Shown: piece by piece, positions 1-10,885 of the stretch
Layout of the letters: each line of letters starts with the position of its first letter
How positions within the stretch are numbered: the stretch's first letter is position 1
From: Amphimedon queenslandica
Taxonomy: Eukaryota; Porifera; Demospongiae; Haplosclerida; Niphatidae
Assembly (NCBI RefSeq): GCF_000090795.2
Contig: NW_003546320.1
Coordinates: forward strand, 232,120-296,119
Reading direction: 5' to 3'
Length of the DNA: 64,000 bases
Made by a program: the position numbers and the translations under genes
The notes under the pieces: generated by a model
The model's input: only the letters and a program-made list of their open reading frames with translations
Database searches by the model: none
What the model was told of the DNA's origin: nothing

Positions 1-2
1 AA

Positions 3-857
3 CAGGGTTCAGATCCCTTTTCAGGACCTGTGAGTGAGGTTGCAAATTTTCTAGCGTCTTTCTACCAAGAGGGATACCAGGATAATGTAGTCAATGCTTA
101 CAGGTCAGCCATATTATCTGTAAATGAGAGAGCGGATGGAGTAGTCATCGCCTAATTATCACTAGGCTGATAAAAGGGATTTCATTGTTAGAGCCCCTTC
201 CCCAGGTATTCTAATACTTGGGATGTACAATGGGTACTCAATTTCCTTCAATCCCAATGGAAGTCGGAAACACTATCACTCAAAATGCTGCCACTGAAAA
301 GTGGGTTTCTCTTAGCAACCAGACCATCCCAGTCTGCAGACTTATCTCTACTAGACAACTCAAGAATAAGGCCAGATGGAAACGGGGTTTAATTCTTACC
401 ATCTGCATTAGCAGAACAGTCAAGGCAGGGTAAGCCAATGCTTCTTCGCATTCCCCCAAAACCCTATACTGTGCCCGGTGGACACCATCTCAGTACACAT
501 AGACAAAACTAATCAGGTACGGGGAATAAAACCAAATTATTTCTGACTTCCATGAAACCTCACAATGCAGTAACTTCTAGCACAATCGCTAGATGACTGA
601 GAACAGTCTTGGAACAGGCTGGGATAAATATTGAAATTTATGGGGCTCACTCCATCAGACTCAGCAGCAGCTAGAGGCGGAGTTACACTAGAGAACATTT
701 TGAAAGCAGCAAACTGGAGCTCGGAGTCACTTTTCCAGAAATTCTACCATAAAGAATTAGATCAAGCAGCCTATGGAAGGGCTGTAATCAATCAGAATAA
801 CTTGGGAGAAGCTACAAACAACACAGTTGATATGTGAGACTGAGCCATCTGAAATAT
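3..857 (+). pseudogene. Tyrosine recombinase remnant (DIRS-like element)
   Basis: Degenerate gene for a site-specific tyrosine recombinase, the integration enzyme of DIRS/Ngaro/Crypton-type elements. The first open piece (bases 3-152) reads as an N-terminal core-binding domain with the peptide FLASFYQEGYQDNVVNAYRS. A stop follows and the frame changes several times through 180-630. The C-terminal catalytic part is recognisable: GAHSIR (the HxxR of the R-H-R-Y set) near 640-660, and LKAANWSSESLFQKFYHK, which ends in the catalytic tyrosine context. At least one frameshift lies directly after HSIR. The left end is cut by the window edge. An inverted repeat follows at once and suits a DIRS-type terminus. 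The exact family is inferred; a Crypton is the main alternative. Confidence 0.72.
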
Positions 858-1190
858 AATTGTGAGAATGGCTAAGGCCACAAAGTTGCTGCAAGCTATT
901 CAAAATTATACGAAAATGAAGTCGGTCATATCAACTGGCCACACCCACCCTTCCAACGGAAGAGGAGGAGCTAATCAAGGGCCAAGAAAGATGGCTGAAG
1001 CAGGGGTTTATATAGTAAGGCAAGTGGGCAGATGGGGTGACAAAAGTTATTAAAATTAGTTATTTAACTACAAATTAGAGCTATAAGTTAAGAAAACTGG
1101 CCAAACACACTTGATATGATCGACTTCATCTTGTTCATATAATTTAGAATAGCTTGCAGCCACTTCGTGGCCTTAGCCATTCTGACAATT
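858..1190. repeat. Inverted repeat downstream of the recombinase remnant
   Basis: Bases 858-934 are repeated in reverse complement at 1112-1190. The arms are about 78 bases, with only scattered mismatches and a small length difference, and both contain GAATGGCTAAGGCCAC and GCAAGCTATT. The arms are separated by about 175 bases of unrelated sequence. DIRS-group retrotransposons have inverted terminal repeats beside the recombinase gene, so this may be the element's end. An independent foldback element is possible. Confidence 0.7.
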
Positions 1191-1894
1191 AGATGAGTAC
1201 ATTAAAAGAAGTATGTACTTGATGTGTCGGACATATTCACCAGTAAATACGGTGAGGTGGGTCAAAAGGGTTAATTATGTAACGAGATATAGTCGATTTC
1301 ATTTGAGAAGAAACCACCACCACTCCTTTTAACTTTTTTGTCACTAATGCTAGCAAATTGAAATTTGGTACAGCTGCATAACAGATTCTTCTGAAAATCC
1401 TTACCAATTCTTGAGTTTCTAGGTACTCTGGAAGGTTCTCAACGGGTTCTTATTCTTGAGATGAAAGGAGAAATAATGTTTTTTATTTTAAAAATAAAAC
1501 AAAACATATTAAGCTCACTAGACCTACTAATATTCATCTAGGAGCTTTGTCTTGAGGATAATTCTTGCTATATCACTCTACAGCCTCCTCAATCTTAGTT
1601 GTTCTTCATTACTAGTACACTTGTTGATTCACCCGTATTCTGAGCTCTATACCAGCTAAAAACAGGAACCAAAAACAAGAAAAGGATAGATGGAGGTAGC
1701 TGCGACCACTGTAGAGGTACAATAGATAGTAAAGTAAGTTTGGGCGGGGCTACACGTGACGTTTTAATGATGAAATTTTTGATTTACTTCCGTTTCTTCT
1801 CAACTGAAACTGACTACACTTCAAATGGATCTTGGTTATTTGTAGTAAAACATAACTTAATAAGTATGAACAAGAGTACATCATATGTACTATT
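1191..1894. other. No gene seen
   Basis: AT-rich sequence with stops in all frames. I find no recognisable coding piece, hairpin or repeat. It lies downstream of the minus-strand transposase copy and could be its fully decayed 3' end, but nothing positive supports that. Confidence 0.4.
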
Positions 1895-2139
1895 TTTATG
1901 AATTTGTTACCTTTTGATATTGGATAACTTCCAAATAGCCCTTGATCATTGTGAGATTGCTCGAAGCTCCGTCACAAACAATGATAAAGGTTTTTTTGAG
2001 AAATGCAAATGAAATAGTTTCAGTGTTTCTCACATGTATAGAAAAATTTACTGGTCATTGACCCACTTGATGTGTAGTATGGGCCCACTATATCATACTT
2101 TCCTATTATACCACTTATAAAAGAACATAAAAAATTAAA

Positions 2140-2440
2140 AAAAACAAAGTTAAGTAGGATTCCGAATGACGAACGAAAATACGGAATGAAAATCCTACTC
2201 ATGACACAAATTCTACTCTACATTGTACTTTTAATGTTATTATGTCACAATTACGGATCACCTTGCAATATAGAGTAGAATTTGCATCACGTGTAGGATT
2301 TTCATTTTGTATTTTTGTTGGTCATTCTGAATCCTATTTAACCTTGTTCTTTTAAATTTTTTATGTTCTTGTTTGTGCTGATTTTTTATTTATAATATTT
2401 TTTTAGTTGCCATTGTGATACTTGTTGATTTTACACAAAC
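2140..2440. mobile_element. Inverted-repeat MITE, family A copy 1
   Basis: Bases 2147-2225 and 2265-2350 are reverse complements: TTAAGTAGGATTCCGAATGA on one side answers TCATTCTGAATCCTATTTAA on the other. A second copy sits at 10575-10885 and shares the core and about 85 bases to the right of the right arm. There is no coding capacity. The copy lies between two coding blocks of the minus-strand transposase, so it was inserted into that gene or its intron. Boundaries are approximate because no clean target duplication was found. Confidence 0.75.
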
Positions 2441-2736
2441 AATACTTTTCTTTATTATTATTATTATCATTGTTATGACTTTTCATCATTTATGAGAGAC
2501 ATCATTGAAAAGACATGCTGAAGAAATATCAACTATCCTGATGACAAGTGAAATTAATTCTAGTCGTGACACAAGTCCTTGTTCAAGAAGCTGTGAGCTG
2601 ACAGTGCCCATCTTTCTGCAATGTTGCAGCTGTTCCTGTTCTTCCATGCTGTTGTCATTCATATAATCATGGCATATCATAACATAAACTATAGTTTGTT
2701 TTTTTAATAAAATAAAATTGCACACTTGATAAAACA

Positions 2737-3062
2737 GTAACATGTAAGATTAATACCTTCTCTTAGCTGGAAACCTCCACTAAAGTAGTGCAGTTGATTC
2801 CAAGCATAGCTAGGTAAAAAACGTGCTTCTTCCAGAGCTGCAGATCTGAGCATGCACGACCACACCCAAATTTTAGAGCGCATGCTTGATGCTTCTATAG
2901 TAACATGTAAGATTAATACCTTCTCTTAGCTGGAAACCTCCACTAAAGTACTGGAGTTGATTCCAAGCATAGCTAGGTAAAAAACTTGCTTCTTCCAGAG
3001 CTGCAGATCTGAGCATGTGCGACCACACCCAAATTTTAGAGCGCATGCTTGATGCTTCTATA
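2737..3062. repeat. Tandem duplication, two 163-base units
   Basis: Bases 2737-2899 and 2900-3062 are nearly identical. The few differences include AGTAGTGCAG versus AGTACTGGAG. Each unit begins GTAACATGTAAGATTAATACC and ends GATGCTTCTATA. It lies in the inserted stretch that separates coding blocks of the minus-strand transposase. High identity suggests a recent duplication, in contrast to the old surroundings. The units have no reading frame of note. Confidence 0.9.
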
Positions 3063-3498
3063 ATTAAGAAAATGGTGGCATGCAGCTAAGATGGTACAAT
3101 CCAGCAGTCACAGTATCACTTTTTCCTTACTTGAAGAATGATCTGATGGGAGATGGACCTGCGCATAGACTGTTGGAGCAGATTGGTGTAAGAATTATCC
3201 TTGTAGCATCAAGTGATACTGAGATACACACAGACAACTGAGTTGACAGGACTTCTTGATGATGATGAAGATGAAAAAGGTGGCTGAACAAAACGGCCAG
3301 TTTGCCGATTTTTGACTTTCCTCTTAGACAAAGTCTAGAGCCACACTAGTGGTACCAATGGAGTCCTCTGGTCAAGATAAGGTCCTCTAAGAAGTCTGGT
3401 AAGCATAGGAGCTCATTTTCCTGGTATAGCAAGGCTGCAAAAGTAGTGATAGCTATTTTGTTTGGGGGTGAATCCTACCTAGTAACGCTACCGCAATA
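3063..3498. other. Non-coding stretch inside the minus-strand transposase
   Basis: No recognisable coding block, hairpin or dispersed repeat. By comparison with the plus-strand copy, which has only a short intron at this point of the gene, this DNA is an insertion into the transposase. Confidence 0.4.
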
Positions 3499-4892
3499 CT
3501 AATGCAATTCAACTACCCTGTGAGATCTCCATAAAAATTGAAGAATGTGTGTTTTTTGTTGGAAAGAATCCTTTGAACGCAGCTCTTGGTAAATATCTGC
3601 AAGGGATGATTGTTGCTGATGTGTCATACACAGTCCCAGTACTGACTGGCTACGAGAATTCCGCATCAACCTGTTGATGACCTTTACTTCATCAAATATT
3701 AGTGCTCCTACATTCTTTGACCCCATCTTTCCTTCCGCCTTTGCTGCGACACAATATTGATGATACTGTGATACCTGCTCTGATCTACAGTCAGAGCTTG
3801 CACCAGCCTGGTGCAGAAAAGCCTCAGTGTATGATTGTAGAGTTGATTTAGACGGCAGTTTCAAAATGTTAAACAATTTTGGAGCGTCATAGGCAGCTGG
3901 ACTTCGAGAAAAAACAGCTGAGGCTAAAGAAATCTAATAATAAAAAATATGATGCACATGTATTTACCCATTTGTATTGTTATGACACTCCACCAATTGC
4001 TTGTTTTCCCTGCACCTGTTAGCAATGACGAAACTAATAATATAAGAAATGTAACTTACTGTTAGTACTCTGGTCTTTCTAATAATGAAACATGGCAACT
4101 CGTCTGTCATTCTCTCATACATCCCTAATCTTATCTCCAACACCATGACTATCTTCTTCCTCAAATAATTGGCTGAGTTCATCAAAACATTCCCTTTTGA
4201 TTGATGTCATTACTTCACTCATCTCTTCCTCTTGTTTGTTGCTCAGTGGAACTTCATTACCTTCATACTCTGCATTAACATGCTTCAGAATCTCTTTTAA
4301 TCTTAGCATCCATTTTCCTTTTGTCCTGACTTCTTGGAGACATGTAAGTTAATGGGGCTTGAGATGATGCACTGCAGCCTGTAATTTTTTTTGCTGGACT
4401 TTCCTCTTGCATCTGGTGAGCTAAGTCTGATTTCAATATACTACAATTACAGCAAGGCACAGCTTCCTTTTCTCTAACACCACTTGGTACAAACTTTCCC
4501 AATTGAAACCACATCAAACAAGAAGATGAATTGATATGTTTTGTAGGATAATCACTCCTCGGAAGACTTATCAGGTCAAAATGAACAATTTGGCAATACT
4601 CATAAGTTGATAGCTCTATCCCGGAACAAAACTTGCACAGTGAAAAGAAAAAGGGTGAAAATTTCGTTATAAGAGACTGGATTTTATCCAGAGATAATGA
4701 TGGAAAAGCTCCTCTTTCCACTCCTCTAAACAGAATGCTGACAACATACTCATTTTGGTTAGTAATGTAAATTCTACACCTAGAACATAATCCTAGTGGA
4801 GGATGATCGTAGAGCCTATGATAAAAAAGTAAGAAGTTTTTTCCTTCGTATTGTGACACAGTGACAACAAATCCTTTGTCTTTCCTATTACT

Positions 4893-5325
4893 CTTCTTAT
4901 TAGTGCTGGGCGATATATCAAAACTCACGATATTTAATCGATATAATGTGGTATCGATACTTATCAATATCGGAAAAAATGGAAGAAAATATTGATAACG
5001 AGGCCACGCCCACAAAATGGTTACATAACCTTAATAAATGGTTAATTAACTATAGGAGTAACATCTTGAAAATTACTAAAATGTATTTTCTTGGAAAGTA
5101 GATGAAGTAGCTGAAGTATATGAAGCCAAAGAAGGGTTTTATAATGCTTTTCAATAAATATTGTTCTCAGAAATAGCTTTATTTAGCCATTTTAGTAATA
5201 TTAAAGTTAATGGGCGTGGCTTAATAACTTATCAATAAAAAATATCGATATCCTCATTTTTAGGCAATATCGTATCATATTGTATCGTTTCAAAATTTTC
5301 AATATCGCCCAGCACTACTTCTTAT
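4893..5325. mobile_element. hAT-type MITE with 8-base target duplication
   Basis: A 417-base non-autonomous element (4901-5317) starts TAGTGCTGGGCGATAT and ends with its perfect 16-base reverse complement ATATCGCCCAGCACTA. It is flanked on both sides by the 8-base duplication CTTCTTAT (4893-4900 and 5318-5325), the target-site size typical of hAT transposons. It has no coding capacity and the subterminal DNA is AT-rich. It is inserted in the N-terminal part of the minus-strand transposase; the first residues of the long minus-strand reading frame ending at 4275 actually derive from this element. Confidence 0.95.
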
Positions 5326-5639
5326 ATTTCCCTCATTTTTGTGTGCATGACCTCGCCCAAACACATAGCATCATCAAAATAATTATTAATAACATTATCA
5401 ATATTCACTGTAGCTCTTGGTACAAATGCGCTAATACTGGGCCAACACAGAATTTAACTACTAGCATTTATGTGGACATGCAGTAAAGAGTATGGGCTGA
5501 AATATTATGTACTCTTGTTATTATCATGACTATTATTAAAAATAATGAATAGAACCGATATTAATAATGCTAGTCCCGTGTTAAAAAACAGTCCAGGACA
5601 AAAGAGTCAAGTGACTCAGTAGCTACTGGAGCAAAGCAA

Positions 5640-6213
<574 letters not shown>

Positions 6214-6332
6214 TTGATAGTAAGAGTACATAATAGGGAGGGGAGAGTGTCTAACAGTCCTATGTACACCTACTGTATGTCTGTGTAGCTGCTAGATGTT
6301 AGAATCCGTGTTGCTCCTGCATTCTTTTATTA
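6214..6332. repeat. Left half of a dispersed repeat split by the ZMYM1-type hAT
   Basis: The reverse complement of 6214-6332 matches 19677-19800 along its whole length, for example ACACTCTCCCCTCCCTATTA and AACATCTAGCAG. The other half of the 19.6 kb repeat matches the reverse complement of 9043-9135, on the far side of the intervening hAT. The repeat therefore predates the hAT insertion. Confidence 0.85.
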
Positions 6333-9050
6333 CAGGGGTGGCTCATCCAAACAGAGAGTGGTATGGCCTTAAGTGAGGGAGGGGAAATAAAATGCGCACA
6401 AAGCGTGCAGTGATTTTGACCACGCCCACTTTTTGGCCGCGTAATTTGTGTTTTTTTTTACATTTTGGTATAGTACAATTATAAATAGCATCTGCCTGTA
6501 CACGTATTAAATTGACGGTTTATTAATTTTTTTAATGATTAAAACTGTCCAAACACTTGATATCTTCGTTCACTTTTACTCACAAAATCATTAGCTATAT
6601 CTGTAAGAGAAAGGTTGTCTGTGAGGTCATTATGTGCATGAAGTACAATTAAACTATTTAATTGCTCCTGAGTCATTGTTGATTTGAGATAGGTCTTAAT
6701 ACGGCGCATAGCACTGAACGATCTCTCACTTGTGCTATTTGTAGCTGGCATAACAAGAATCAACTTCATTAAAACAATAACCTCTGATAGCAGTTCTTTT
6801 TCAAAAGTTGATAGATTTTGTAGGTAAGTTTTAACACCCGAGATATCTTTTATATCTGCAGGAGTGTTATTGCTGAGGATTTCTAGCTGTAAAGTTAAAT
6901 TGGAGATGTTAAAATCTGATTCGTAAATTTTAGCTACTTCAAGCAGAGCATCATAATTTTCTTTATTTTATAGCTTTCATTAACAAAATTTCAAGGCAGC
7001 AATAAATTTTGTACCCAGGTTGATCAAATCTATCATCAATAGCTTGTACTAAAAGATCAAGTGCTTCATAGTAGACTTGTCTATACTGGTCCTTAGGTGA
7101 TGAATGAAACTCGGGAGGTGCATTTCCTTCCTCAATTTTTTTAGGTGCCTTTCTTTTTCTCGGAATCTCTGGTTCTAAGACATCACTGCTAGAAGCCACT
7201 GTACTTACTTTTGCCCAAAACAGATCAAACTTTTCTTCATTTCTAAGAGCAAAAAGGGTTTTCTTAGTCATTGTAGCTACCAGTTGATCTTCAACAGCAG
7301 AAAATTCCTTTTTCTGAAGAGTTCTACTTAAATTGTCAGTGTTTCGAAGAAGTGTTTCTCCCAAAATGAGCTCGGAAAAAAAAATCAAATGAACGCATTT
7401 GAGATTCAACACCTCTAATACATGCAATGGTTTCGCTGTCATGTACAATTTCAACTGCTTTCTCCCAAAGTTCCTGAAGGATAGAGTAGTTTTGAATAAT
7501 GCTTTGCATTGAGTCAGCTCTCACTGTCCATCTTGTTGGATAAAGTACACGAATGCCAGGACTGCCTGGTGTAATATCCCCTTTGATGCTTTTGAACAGA
7601 GACTCCCTTCTTGGAGAATACTTCACTAATTTAGTAATCTCATGTGTAGTATTGAGGGCTTTCTTCAATGTACTGCACTTTTTCATAGCGTCCGCAACTG
7701 CCAAGTTTAAGGAATGGCTGTAACATGGGGTATAAAAAGCTTTAGGTTGTTCATCTAGAGTCTGTTTGGCTACACCACTTTTTGCACCACTCATGTTACT
7801 GGCACCATCGTAACATTGGCCCCTTACTTTGTTGAAACTTAAGTTTAATCGTAGTAATGTGTCCTTCACTACAGAAACTAGAGAGCTGGCATTAATAGAA
7901 GAAACCTCATAAAGGCCTATGAGTTCTTCATTAGCTAGAAGTTCATCACTTACCCAACGTAAAACTATTACAACCTGCATGCATATACAAATATAACTAT
8001 ATAATTGTAGCTATTCAGTGAAATTATCATATACCTGTTCTGTGTTGCTTATATTAGTGCACTCATCTATCATTACTGTTATGAAGTTTGTGTTCTGAAG
8101 AGTATTAGCAATCCCTCTTAAAAGTGCATTGGACATCAGTTTCAGTAACTCATTTTGTACTTCATGGCTAAGATAAGACTCATTTTTTCTTTTCACCATT
8201 CCGTTAACTACATTATGTCATACATATCCTATACATTAATGGATGCATAAATTATACCTCTTCATCATCTTCACTTCTTAACTTGATCAGCTGGTACAGA
8301 TTTCCATGACTTTCATCAAGTCCTCTAATTGCACAGCCCTGTTTAGCTAGAATTCTTAAACTACTTTAAATTTTAAGAAAGCAATGGTGATTGCGTTCTC
8401 TGTCCTTAGCCAAATAACTCACAAGCATTTGACCAACGTCAGGAGTAGTAGCAGGTATAGTAAATAGTTTTTCGACAGCCATTTTGTGACATACTCATTT
8501 TTCATGTTGTCGAAAAGAAACAGTGCCATCTTTCCAATTTGAAAATTCTCTGGACAACTATGATTTTAATGGTACCATTATATAATGATTAGTCAGTGAC
8601 AAATAACTTACAAATGCATCATCAGAACTGCTAGGTTTAATTACTATGAGATTATCTTTGGTTGCTTTATAACAGTATTAACAGAGAACAGTATCATTGG
8701 CTTCAATATAGTGCAGCCACTTTCATGACTCAAACCATGACTTTTGAAAAGAGCGATATACAATAGTTTTCTTCCCAAATGATCTTTTGGGGAAAGGGAA
8801 TTGTAGTGGCAGATGTGGTCCTTCACCTGGTCCCTGATTTCCACAAGCCATGGATAGCACAAGATTCCGCTCGATAGATTCAGTAAAGTAGGTTATAGCT
8901 GCTGCACTAAATTACTAATCACTTAAATAATTATAATTAAATAATAATTATGAATAAACTAATGTTACACCTACAAAATGGAGGCACAATCCAAAAATCT
9001 GGTCCGGCCATAACCGGATCAGCCGGACCGTCGACGCCGCCTATGTGTTA
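6325..9050 (-). mobile_element. ZMYM1-type hAT element (2.7 kb)
   Basis: Element limits are set by comparison with the uninterrupted repeat at 19.6 kb: the homology breaks after 6332 and resumes at 9043. The left end reads CAGGGGTGGCTCATCC; the other end, on the opposite strand, starts AGGCGGCGTCGACGG, so the terminal repeats are poorly preserved. Flanking 8-mers TTTTATTA (6325-6332) and ATGTGTTA (9043-9050) agree at 5 of 8 positions and are taken as a decayed target duplication. The content is one minus-strand transposase pseudogene. Plain non-coding sequence fills both ends. Confidence 0.72.
6539..8895 (-). pseudogene. ZMYM1-like hAT transposase
   Basis: Nearly full-length but dead transposase of the hAT superfamily, the type often annotated as zinc finger MYM-type protein 1-like. 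N-terminus (8890-8600): a TTF-type zinc-finger region, KRSFGKKTIVYRSFQKSWF then WLHYIEANDTVLC. Middle: VMIDECTNIS (8070), QCYDGASNMSGAKSGVA (7830-7780), CYSHSLNLAVADA (7720-7680). C-terminus: TSERSFSAMRRIKTYLKSTM (about 6730-6670), the hAT dimerisation domain. A 60-base intron (7975-8034, GT-AG on the minus strand) restores the frame between TEQ and VVIVLRW. At least four in-frame stops in the N-terminal half, a frameshift in an A/T run near 7375 and another near 6975 show it is inactive. Confidence 0.85.
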
Positions 9051-9135
9051 GCCCAATAAGTGTTAATTTTTGTCTTATAATTGTACTTGAGCGTGTCACG
9101 AGTTATTACTATTACGGGCGTGGTTAGTTATAATG
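9051..9135. repeat. Right half of the split dispersed repeat
   Basis: Reverse complement matches 19590-19675 (shared ACTAACCA, GACTCGTGACAC/AACTCGTGACAC and AAAATTAACACTT). Together with 6214-6332 it reconstitutes the uninterrupted copy at 19590-19800. Confidence 0.8.
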
Positions 9136-9699
9136 CAAGATGAAATAAATGCTGTTAGCATGACAATAGAAAAAATGGATGGCTTTGTTGTGTCTGCTAC
9201 TGAGTTTGAAATGGAGGACCAGCTTTCTTACTTCATCACAGAATACTCTATGATTACCCTCCCTTGGGTCCAACACCTCAGTGTAGAATCATAATAACAG
9301 GCCATGAGGGAAAACCACATGGATATCATAAGTACTGTGCATATTTTGTTTCGAGAGGTAGGGCGCAGCAAATTTTCTGCAGATCCTGCATTTCTTGATT
9401 GTATTCAAAAAAATATTTTCCCTACTCTGCTACATTTAAGTTTTGCCCAGGGATTGCAGAAGCTACATATATAATATTGTTCACTTTGATCCAAAGAGCT
9501 TTCGTAAAACTAAAAGTCCTGTTTTTTGTATTTTGTGCCCATTGTGGTTTGAATTGGGTAAATTTGTGCCAGTAACCTCAAGAGAATCGGAATCTGTACT
9601 CCCCTAGGCACAAAGCAACTGTCAAGCTATGACAGTGATGGAACAATAATACTAATGAATTTTGTCACTTTACTTTTTTCGTCCTAATTTTTCACAAAA

Positions 9700-10570
9700 C
9701 TTAGCAAAGTCTGGAAATAAATCTACCTATCATTTGACACACTCAAACATTGTTAGGAATGGTTGCAAACGATTTTGAGGCTGCAAGCATTTCAAGGCAA
9801 ACAAATCAAAATGTTGAATGAGTCTGGTCCTTTCTTAAAATTTAGTTATGTAGCTTCTAAACTAGGTTTACTGTGATTTCTTGTTTTATAATGGAAAGAT
9901 AACTTTTAATAGTATTAACAGAGTATTATATAACATTGTCCTTTTAAGCTGTCTGTCCTTGTTTGCACTTGTCCATTAAAAGTTATATTATACACAATGT
10001 TATAATGAATGCACCACTGCAGAGTAATATATAGCATAATAAATGACTGCCGATTGCAGTTATAAATACAGTACGTATGGAAATACAACAGCTGCTTCTT
10101 TGTTAATCTGTTTTAGCAACAACAATAATAGTACATCCATTCTCGAAGGAGTTAATTCTCTATTTTTACAAATCATGAGAAATAAAGTAATTTCATTAAT
10201 TGCAAAATGGGGACAATAACTCACTTATTGCAATAAAAAATGGCAGAAAGTACATTATTTTTGAATGATATTACTCTTAATAATGCTATATAAAGACAAT
10301 AAAAATAAAATTTGACACAATAACATTCAAAACTACATGATTTCCCACAGATTATGCTAAGTGAGCAAGCTTCATGAGTTGACAAGCATTACACTAGTAG
10401 AGTAGATGGCACTTTAAAACAATTTTTAAAAATTCCTAAAAATCCAAATTCAAACGGAATGAGTCGAAACTTTCTAAACTCCATACAATCATGTATATGT
10501 ATTTGAAAAAATAGAGAATTCTCCACTTTTTATTTTTGATAAAATTTGGCCAAATCCCTGTACTAAACGT
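9700..10570. other. AT-rich intragenic stretch
   Basis: No coding block of the transposase is recognisable here. A weak inverted pair (ATAACTTTTAAT at 9900 and ATTAAAAGTTAT at 9976) may be the ends of a tiny decayed MITE. The rest is AT-rich sequence without visible structure. Confidence 0.35.
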
Positions 10571-10574
10571 AAAA

Positions 10575-10885
10575 TATTAAAAAACCAGCTTAAGTAGGAT
10601 TCCGAACAACCAACGACAATACAAATTGAAAATCATACTCATGAAGGAAATTTTACTCTACATTGTACTTTTAATGTTATTATGTGAGAATTACAGATCA
10701 CCTTGCAATGTAAAGTAGAATTTGCGTCACAAGTAGGATTTTCATTTTGTGTTTTTGTTGGTTGTGTGGAATCCTACTTAGGTTTATTTTAAATTTTTTA
10801 TGTTCTTGTTTGTGTTGATTTTTTAATAATATTTATAATATTTCTTTAGTTGCCGTTGTGATGTTTGTTGATTTTACATAATTTT
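10575..10885. mobile_element. Inverted-repeat MITE, family A copy 2
   Basis: Same element as 2140-2440: CTTAAGTAGGATTCCG on the left, CGGAATCCTACTTAGG-like sequence (GTGGAATCCTACTTAGG) on the right, with the shared centre TGTACTTTTAATGTTATTATG. The match continues past the right arm to about 10885. It is inserted between the first and second coding blocks of the plus-strand transposase, a different point from copy 1. Confidence 0.78.

Larger units (their letters stand above)
1895..5400 (-). pseudogene. RNase H-like transposase, minus-strand copy (P-element/THAP9-like?)
   Basis: Broken transposase gene read from right to left. Pieces in order: a Cys-rich N-terminal region (about 4900-4320; pairs such as CSRC, CKFC and CNC); a basic to acidic linker with EVMTSIKRECFDELSQLFEE (4309-4115); LPSKSTLQSYTEAFLHQAGA and LIFDEVK (3876-3499); then DIVGPYYTSSGSMTSKFFYTC and, after a frameshift, CDGASSNLTMIK (2115-1930). 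The same blocks occur in the same order in the plus-strand gene at 9136-14190. That synteny is the best evidence that they form one protein. Acidic residues in FDEVK and CDGAS are candidate catalytic Asp of an RNase H fold. The gene is interrupted by a hAT MITE (4901-5317), a 1.1 kb stretch with a tandem duplication and another inverted-repeat element. The part equivalent to the C-terminus was not found. The link to P elements is inference. Confidence 0.6.
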
